From the NCBI GenBank assembly GCA_964019425.1, contig OZ025794.1, positions 1,178,001-1,242,000 of the forward strand: a stretch of 64,000 bases of DNA. The letters are read 5' to 3'. Position 1 is the stretch's first letter; each line of letters begins with the position of its first letter. Both the position numbers and the translations under genes were made by a program. The notes under the pieces are model-generated. The model was not told the origin of the DNA. It ran no database searches and was given only the letters and a program-made list of their open reading frames with translations. This document shows, piece by piece, positions 57,837 through 64,000 of the stretch. Source of the stretch: Flectonema sp. DT1601. Its lineage: Eukaryota; Euglenozoa; Diplonemea; Diplonemida; Diplonemidae.

Positions 57837-57857
57837 GGCAGTACACTATGCCACAAT
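57837..57857 (+). repeat. Single 21-bp unit behind AlkB copy 2
   Basis: One copy of the minisatellite unit, ending GCCACAAT in place of GCCGTGAT, in the same context (after GAATTACTATAAAG, before GTTATTATTA) as the 28-copy array behind copy 1. It shows the array grew from a single unit. Confidence 0.85.
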
Positions 57858-58658
57858 GTTATTATTATTTCTCTACGCCTTTTTTTCAATTGCAACTTTA
57901 GTCTTTATTTTGTTCTCCTGATAAGGTTTGGAACATGTAATGATGGTTGACAAAACTCTCTTTTTTTCCCAATTCGTCCCCTCTTCCGTATTGTTTTTAT
58001 TTCTTCAGATATAAAAAATAAATAAATTAACAAAATCGGATTCCCCGTTGTTCTGTTCTGTTCTGGCCAAGTATTGTTGGGGGCTGGAATAATAATCTAT
58101 AAAAAATAATTTAAAAAAAAAAAAAAAAAACTGCCTGACGCCTACCTCCCTTTTTTGAATATTATACCAAAATGTGAAATATTGTTATTTTGATAAATTA
58201 TGCACCGACTGGGTCGAAGAAGAAACTATTCAGATTCAGGGAAATGTTATCTATTTCTCTGTGCGCCTGTCTGCGATCAACAAAACAAAATATATAAATC
58301 TTTATCCGGATGGTTTGAAAAGTAGTTTTTATCTACAATCTGTTTGTGTGATGTTTCGGTTCAATTTTGCCTGCACAAACTTCTAATTACTAACTCAGTG
58401 AGTGTCATTTCCTCCTCTGTTTTCTTGTTATTTATTTCTCTTTTATCGATCATGGCTTTTGATCGATGTTTTCTTCAATTTGTTCGACCCCGCTCAAAGC
58501 GAGTTCTTCTGAGCTCATCGCCTGTGTTAGCTGGTGACGGCCTGCTGGTGTCTGCCTACTCAAAAGTGAGTTCTTCTGAGCTCAGTCTTTGCGACTTCTC
58601 TTTGTTTATTAAGCATTTTCAACAGGATTTTATAGACAACCGTCGGCAACAAAAAATA
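57858..58658. other. Intergenic part of the AlkB duplication unit (copy 2 to 3)
   Basis: No gene seen. It contains A18 (58113-58130), the shared blocks described for the previous spacer, and two copies of the GAGTTCTTCTGAGCTC element (58501-58516, 58568-58583). Confidence 0.7.
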
Positions 58659-58772
58659 TGTGAAATTACCTTGTTAGTTCTCACAGTGGTTGATTAGTTT
58701 TGTTTTGAATTTGATAATTATTTCTGAACAGTTTACGTTTAGTCAACTAACCAACAAAACTAAAAAAAAAAA

Positions 58773-59423
58773 ATGGGAAACTCTATGACTGGAGCATCAG
58801 CGATTAAGAGAACTAAACCATCAAGAGTAATGGACACTGACTCTGGAGTATTAAGTGATCCTGCACATATCAGAGGATGGATTCAAGGTAATGATGCTAA
58901 CGCCATGTTAGTGAGATTACAAAGAGAAGTTCCATTTGAAAAGAATCCGAGATGGTCAGTCGGATATAAATTACCTCAAAGTGCTTACTACTATGATGAG
59001 AAGGCCAGAAAGAAGAATCCAATCCCTGTTCTCGAGGACTTAGCAATGGCTATGGAATCAAGTTTCAATTGTAATGTATTTACTATTTGGTGTAATTTAT
59101 TTGAAGATGGTGGTTCTCATATTGAATGGCATCAAGACCAATATGGATATGATTGTTTTACTCTTTCTCTTGGAGCAACGAGAAGGTTTCTAATGAGACC
59201 GAAGGGAAAGAAGGAAATAATTGCCAGCTACGATCTCGCACACGGAGACGTTTATTTCTTCTCTCAAGATGCTGATAAGAGAAATGAGCATTCAGTTCCG
59301 AAGGATAGCTCATCGCTGTCAGCTGAACGGTTGTCTATTTTATTCTTTGTTGACTTTCCTGGTAGCAAAGCTGAAGGATGGCACTACAACCCGAAGACTA
59401 TCGATTACGGTAAAAAGCGTTAA
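58773..59423 (+). CDS. AlkB-type dioxygenase, copy 3 (216 aa)
   Basis: Nearly identical to copies 1 and 2 (MGNSMTGASAIK, ending GKKR). HxD (H120, D122), H173 and R186 are present. The leader block and acceptor (AG at 58730-58731) are conserved. The small number of changes among copies 1-3, including at silent sites and in the leaders, points to recent duplication or ongoing homogenisation. Confidence 0.85.
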   Translation: MGNSMTGASAIKRTKPSRVMDTDSGVLSDPAHIRGWIQGNDANAMLVRLQREVPFEKNPRWSVGYKLPQSAYYYDEKARKKNPIPVLEDLAMAMESSFNCNVFTIWCNLFEDGGSHIEWHQDQYGYDCFTLSLGATRRFLMRPKGKKEIIASYDLAHGDVYFFSQDADKRNEHSVPKDSSSLSAERLSILFFVDFPGSKAEGWHYNPKTIDYGKKR

Positions 59424-59583
59424 TCGGAAGATGTTCCTATTTTTCTTTCTCTCATTTCTTTTATACACATAGGGGGCAGTAATTCTTTATTGCACTACTG
59501 ACATTAATCTAGTACCCTGTGCTAGTTGTCGTTGTGCCATGAAAGTCTTTCTTGTGATAAGTGTCACATGCTTCCCTTCCCTT

Positions 59584-59618
<35 letters not shown>

Positions 59619-60650
59619 GAAGATTTTTTCAGATTCACCTGCCTTAATTACTATTACTGAAAAAAAAAGAGACAAGAAAAAAGGGTTTATTTTCCCTTCT
59701 TTTCATTCTCTTTTTCTCGATCTTCTTTTTTTTTTCCTCCCTTTTCGCATGTTTAAAAAAACGCAGAGGGTGTGGGTGTCTTATGTTTTAAGCAGCTTCG
59801 CTTTCGTTAAAAATAATATCAGAAAGCCAAAACTTAGGTGCCCACGCTGCTGCTGTCAACGTTGTTTCTTTTTTTTTTTTTTGAATTACTATAAAGCAAA
59901 ATGGCAGTACACTATGCCACGATGTTATTATTATTTCCCTACGCCTTTTTTTCAATTACAACTTTAATCTTTATTTTGTTCTCCTGATAAAGTTTGGAAC
60001 ATGTAATGATGGTTGACAAAACTCTCTTTTTCCCCCAGTCTTCCGTATTGTTTTTATTTCTCGAGATTTGAAAAAAAAAAAAAAAAAAAAAAAAAAGAAA
60101 TTTAACAAGTTCTGTTCTAGCCAAATATTGTTACTTGGATGCTGGAATAATATAAACAAAAAAAACGGCAAAAAAGAATAAAAAAATGTCTCATCGTTTA
60201 TTGAAAAAAAAAAAAAGTTTTACTGCCTGGAACCTCCCTTTTTGACCAAAGGTGGCCTTTTTTTTGTTGTTGTCTTTTTTCAAAAGAAGAAGGGAAGTGG
60301 ATCGATTTAAATAAAATCTGTTTGTGTGATGTTTCGGCTCAATTTTGCCTGCACAAACTTCTAATTACTAACTCAGTGAGTGTCATTTCTTCCTCTCTTT
60401 TCTTGTTATTTTCTTTTTATTGTCATGGCTTTTGATTGATATGTTTTTTTTTTGAAAGGGGTTGTCAACCGGTGCGAAACCAGTTCGGGAGAAATTTCCC
60501 TTTTCGCTCTCATCAATCGAAGTTATTAAGTGACTTGAATTGTGGTAATCTTTTTTTTTAAAATTTATTTTATAAAAACTATTTTCACACACACAGATCC
60601 GTTAACAAACAATAGTATGAAATAAGCAACTCTAACTCATTTCGTATCAA
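59424..60650. other. Intergenic region between AlkB copies 3 and 4
   Basis: No gene seen. It holds T30 (59587-59616), a second T run near 59869-59882, one 21-bp unit (59903-59923) and A26 (60071-60096). The CTCAATTTTGCCTGCACAAA block recurs at about 60335-60440. An inserted stretch at about 59480-59870 has no counterpart in the other spacers. Confidence 0.65.
59903..59923 (+). repeat. Single 21-bp unit behind AlkB copy 3
   Basis: One unit ending GCCACGAT, after GAATTACTATAAAG and before GTTATTATTA, matching the context of the copy 2 unit. Confidence 0.85.
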
Positions 60651-60718
60651 CAGATGACAGAAGACATTTCATTACATTAAACACCGTACACTCCACAGAT
60701 AACATTTTTGTTTTCAAT

Positions 60719-61369
60719 ATGGGGAATTGCTGCAACAGTAACCCTTCGTTTCAGAGAATAAAACCGTCAGCAGTACTTGACAGCGATACAAATGTTTTAA
60801 GTGATCCTGCTGTAGTAAGAAAATGGATGTCAGAGTCAGAGGCTGATAAGATGTTCGTTAGACTCGAAGACAACGTTCCGTTTGAAAAAAATCCGAGATG
60901 GTCATTACTGTATAAATTACCTCAAAGTGCTTACTACTATGATGAGAAGGCCAGAAAGAAGAATCCAATTCCTGTTCTCGAGGACTTAGCAATGGCTATG
61001 GAATCAAGTTTCAATTGTAATGTATTTACTATTTGGTGTAATTTATTTGAAGACGGTAATGACTATATTGAATGGCATCAAAACCAATATGGATATGATT
61101 GTTTTACTCTTTCTCTTGGAGTTACGAGAAAGTATCACATGCGCTCGAAAAAAAACAAAAAAAACAAAAAAACATACAATCTCTCTAACGGAGATGTTTT
61201 CTTCGTCTCTCAAGATGCTGATCGCAAAAATGAACATTCGCTTCCCAAAGACAAAAAATCACAAATGGGAATGAGGATTTCTATTTTATTTTTCGTCGAC
61301 TTTCCCAACAGCAAACAACACGGGTGGCGGTATAATCCTCAGACAATTGACTATATAAGTGTAAAGTAA
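60719..61369 (+). CDS. AlkB-like protein, copy 4, iron motif HxN (216 aa)
   Basis: Same length and fold landmarks as copies 1-3, but the N-terminal 64 and C-terminal 80 residues are strongly diverged. The iron motif reads WHQNQYG: codon 61082-61084 is AAC (Asn122) where the other copies have GAC (Asp122). H120, H173 and R186 (MRISILFF) remain. Loss of the carboxylate ligand usually cripples this enzyme class, so the protein may be inactive, a decoy or altered in chemistry. The N-terminus MGNCCNSN keeps a myristoylation glycine and adds two cysteines suited to palmitoylation. A basic K-rich insert (KKNKKNKK) replaces the GKKEIIAS loop. An acceptor-like ATCAACAG ends at 60653. Confidence 0.8.
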   Translation: MGNCCNSNPSFQRIKPSAVLDSDTNVLSDPAVVRKWMSESEADKMFVRLEDNVPFEKNPRWSLLYKLPQSAYYYDEKARKKNPIPVLEDLAMAMESSFNCNVFTIWCNLFEDGNDYIEWHQNQYGYDCFTLSLGVTRKYHMRSKKNKKNKKTYNLSNGDVFFVSQDADRKNEHSLPKDKKSQMGMRISILFFVDFPNSKQHGWRYNPQTIDYISVK

Positions 61370-61470
61370 ATTTCAAAAAAATTTCCCCAATTCTTGTACT
61401 TCTATAAGTTATCGAGACTAAAGAATATTATCTTTTTTGGGTGAATGTATATTGTCTTTAAAAAGAGAAA

Positions 61471-61560
61471 TAATGACGATTTGCGTTTCGTCATTAGAAC
61501 CTTAAAATTAACTCTAGCAAGCTGGTGCTCTACGTGAGATTCTATTCTCACTGAGCTTGC
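61471..61560 (+). ncRNA. Candidate structured RNA: two strong hairpins
   Basis: A perfect 9-bp stem TAATGACGA/TCGTCATTA (61471-61479 with 61488-61496). Then a nested pair GCAAGCT/AGCTTGC (61517-61523 with 61554-61560) enclosing GTGAGA/TCTCAC (61534-61539 with 61546-61551). A weaker CAGATG/CATCTG pair follows near 61583-61605. No coding frame covers it. It may be a snoRNA-like gene or the 3'-UTR structure of AlkB copy 4; no family is recognised. Confidence 0.35.
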
Positions 61561-61639
61561 CTTAAAACGTCGTTATTGTGTAGCAGATGTGCTGCCTCCT
61601 CATCTGACTAGTGTCTCTGAATGAAGGTAAGGCAACGTT

Positions 61640-62061
61640 TGTACGCTGTAAAACGTGAAATGGAAAAAAAAAAAAAAGTTGTGAAAAATTTTCGCACCCC
61701 TTGATGACAGTACAAAAGGTTCAAAAAAATAAAAAAAGAAAATTATTTCTCTTCCCGTAAGGGAAGAATGCTTTATTTTAATTTTAAAATATATTTTCAA
61801 CCTCTTTTCTGAGGATTGTTATGATGCTGGTCATCATAAAGACGTGGCATAATATCTAGTGTTCGATTACGTGTCCCGTCTCCTGGCGATGCATCCTGTG
61901 TTCTATTAGTTAATTACAACCCTCTCTCTCTCTTTTCATATGCTGTGGCAGAAAAAAAAAAAAAAAAAAAAAAAAAAAACTGTTCTTTTTTATCCGTTTA
62001 ATGATTTGAAAATAATGATTTTCGGTACTATTTTCTTTTTTTTTAATTCTCCTAATTACTA

Positions 62062-62092
<31 letters not shown>

Positions 62093-62650
62093 TCGGGGGC
62101 AGTAACAATTTATTTTGTGCGCAACCTGTTATCTTATCAAAGTAAATAAGTTCAGTTAAGCTGCCACAATTATCTTAATACCGGACAATAGGTTTGTAGG
62201 TACAAAAGAACAGGCGAATACTTTTTCCAGATCAATTGTTATTGTGAAATGGTGCGTCTCTTCCTCTCTAAAAGTTGTTTCTGTCATTACGAGGTAATTC
62301 CGTTTACGGTATTTGTCTAAGTATTTGTATCCGCCAGTTCGATTCCTCGTTTGCACTATTTTTTTTTTCTTTTTCTCTCAATTTCCAACAACTACAATGT
62401 TTTCTTTCTCCTTGTAGTTATTTTTACTAGCTCTTTTACACCTTTGTTTTTTTTTCTTCTTTTTCTACAACATTGATATGCCTCTAATCAGTGAGCCTTA
62501 ACAGGGTGCGCCTTGTTTGCTTTTATTCCCAAATAATTACGTTTTGTATTTATTTAATGTTTGCGAAATAAAATCATTGCCCCTTTAGCTCTTTTTTTTT
62601 TGACAATTTTCGTCGAGTAAAAAAAAACATAAATTATATTGCTTATTTTT
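61640..62650. other. Intergenic region with long A runs
   Basis: No gene seen. A28 (61952-61979) and A24 (62069-62092) are the main features. GGGGGCAGTAA at about 62096 also occurs at about 59473. CCTAATTACTATAAA before the A24 run resembles the sequence before the 21-bp unit in other spacers, without the unit itself. Confidence 0.6.
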
Positions 62651-62657
62651 GTTATAG
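62640..62657 (+). promoter_or_regulatory. Leader acceptor of the last gene
   Basis: TGCTTATTTTTGTTATAG, followed 39 bases later by the ATG at 62696 in an A-rich leader. Same arrangement as the other genes. Confidence 0.45.
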
Positions 62658-62695
62658 GTTGTGGTCAAAAAAAAAAAGAAAATAAATAAAAAAAA

Positions 62696-64000
62696 ATGAT
62701 TAGCCGGATTCTTGGGAGAGATGCTCCAGCGATCGTAGAGTCTGCTGTGGAACATATTATAACCGTAGCACCACCACCACCACCGAAAACGAGAGTACTT
62801 TATATTTCAAAAAATTGGAGAGGTTTGATGCATCATCTTGCAAAGAATTTACGAACAAAAGGAGTCAAACTTAACAAAGAAGAACAAGGTGAGAAATTAG
62901 GTAAGGGAATACTAAAAATAGGAAGTTCAATACCGAAAGTTGTCGGAGCAACACTCACAGGAAGAGAACATCAACTTGAAAGGGATTATCATGACTTTGA
63001 TCCGAGGACTATGAAAAAAAAGAAATACACGGAAATAAAAGATCGAGATGAACGAGAAGAGTTCCTCTACGGAATAAAGAAAGAAGACCGATTTATGAAA
63101 CATCTCACTAAAGTATTTGAGAGAAGTGGTTATCGACTTATTCAAAAGGAAGATGTTGCATACGCGCGAGTCCACTCATTTCATCGTTTTCGTTTTGATG
63201 TTAAGTATGCCTGGTTGGATTCTGCTCTCTTTAAAAGAATATTTCACTACTTGAAAATAGAAACTACATCGGTAAATCCACTTGACGATCTCCCCTTCAA
63301 CGGCAACGTTCTAATGTTTGTTCGTGGAGATGGGGAAGTAAGTACTTCTGGTTATTTTTATTTAGATAAGATCGATTCAATAATTCACAGAATATCTGAT
63401 TCATATTACTACCTACTCATGTTAACATTTCCTGTCAGCAGTAGATTCTTCAACCCGGATATTGATGATTGGGCTGCTGCTTACAAAAGTAAGCTGCACC
63501 ATTCAGAATTCATCCCTGATCGTCTTGATGTTGATGATCAGCTGTTACTCTCATGGAGATCAATCAGAACTTTATTAGGATCTTGTACACTTCGAGAAAG
63601 GACATATAAATCCGTTGTCTGTTTGTATAGAAGAAAAAGAACAGCTCAGTCGTTAGACACGAACACCCATTGGAGAACAGGTGGACAGGGGTTTAATGAT
63701 AAAAATATTGAAATTCAACAATACAGTCACGTTCCTGTAACTGATATTCAAATTCTACTTCCTGAAAAGACCGTTAGACAAAAACCAATGGACGTTATTG
63801 GATTGGCTTCAATGGGCGCAGTACTATCGACAATGCTTTTTAAAATGTATGCGATTGGAACTGTTTTTACCATGAGTCAGCTAGCCTTAATAGGAGCATG
63901 CAGTGGTTACACAATGCGATTGGTCAGTAAATGGAGATCAGCACAAGTTCGTTATATGCATTCAGCAGAAACTATGAGAGCAAAGAATCATCTTAGTACT
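62696..64000 (+). CDS. DUF3754/TMEM143-like membrane protein (3' end outside window)
   Basis: The frame is open from the ATG at 62696 to the right edge (435 codons). The best landmark is VPVTDIQILLPEKTVRQKPMDVIGL, which matches the DUF3754 hallmark in which an (I/V)P-x-x-D-(I/L)-x-x-L-L-P-E-K segment precedes hydrophobic helices. A hydrophobic stretch follows (GLASMGAVLSTMLF, then TMSQLALIGACSG). Upstream are a proline run (APPPPPKTR) and a YKSVVCLYRRKRT segment, also typical of the family. Members are mitochondrial or plastid-associated membrane proteins of unknown function. The basic N-terminus could serve for organelle import; that is not established. Confidence 0.7.
   Translation, partial: MISRILGRDAPAIVESAVEHIITVAPPPPPKTRVLYISKNWRGLMHHLAKNLRTKGVKLNKEEQGEKLGKGILKIGSSIPKVVGATLTGREHQLERDYHDFDPRTMKKKKYTEIKDRDEREEFLYGIKKEDRFMKHLTKVFERSGYRLIQKEDVAYARVHSFHRFRFDVKYAWLDSALFKRIFHYLKIETTSVNPLDDLPFNGNVLMFVRGDGEVSTSGYFYLDKIDSIIHRISDSYYYLLMLTFPVSSRFFNPDIDDWAAAYKSKLHHSEFIPDRLDVDDQLLLSWRSIRTLLGSCTLRERTYKSVVCLYRRKRTAQSLDTNTHWRTGGQGFNDKNIEIQQYSHVPVTDIQILLPEKTVRQKPMDVIGLASMGAVLSTMLFKMYAIGTVFTMSQLALIGACSGYTMRLVSKWRSAQVRYMHSAETMRAKNHLST

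Overview
The window is nuclear DNA from a microbial eukaryote. It has spliceosomal GT-AG introns, long A and T homopolymer runs between genes, and very large genes with mosaic extracellular or repeat architectures. All of the roughly eleven genes lie on the + strand. Most start codons sit shortly after a T-rich tract ending in CAG or TAG, as a spliced-leader acceptor or a 5'-UTR intron would. A one-strand gene array, leader acceptors, a GP63 (leishmanolysin)-like protein and an isolated LSU-rRNA-like piece together would fit a euglenozoan such as a diplonemid. That is an inference; other protists with one-strand arrays are not excluded.

Layout. 1-4866: the 3' part of a retroelement. It encodes a YIDD reverse transcriptase related to Penelope-like enzymes, a papain-fold cysteine-protease-like domain, a 21-bp coding minisatellite and a repeat-rich C-terminus that continues in another frame after a frameshift near 3040-3060. 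5611-38329: one six-exon gene for a secreted protein of about 10,654 residues. It starts with a leishmanolysin-like domain that has lost two of three zinc ligands. It continues with about 24 Ig-like repeats carrying a D-x-x-G-N motif, plus C-type lectin, WSC, kelch, PAN-like, LamG-like, EGF, cysteine-rich and discoidin-like modules. 38330-40794: gene-free spacer with homopolymers, microsatellites and a perfect hairpin. 40795-48390: a 2531-residue protein made of four ankyrin plus beta-rich units. 48636-50885: a pseudokinase-like protein with a beta-rich tail. About 51090-51310: a segment resembling large-subunit rRNA. 51537-52185: a frameshifted ubiquitin-like/DUF4116 gene remnant. 52342-53538: a charged coiled-coil protein.

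54045-61369: four tandem copies of a 216-residue AlkB-type Fe(II)/2-oxoglutarate dioxygenase with an N-terminal MGN myristoylation signal. Copies 1-3 are nearly identical. Copy 4 is diverged at both ends, shares a nearly identical central block, and carries HxN in place of the HxD iron-binding motif. Behind copy 1, a 21-bp unit that is single-copy behind copies 2 and 3 has expanded to 28 copies with an 11-unit higher-order period. 62696-64000: the 5' part of a DUF3754/TMEM143-like membrane protein that runs off the right edge.

The strongest leads are the membrane-targeted AlkB array with its altered copy, the giant pseudo-leishmanolysin, the contrast between A-rich cis-intron acceptors and T-rich leader acceptors, and the isolated rRNA-like fragment. 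No family or database assignment here was computed; all are read from motifs by eye.
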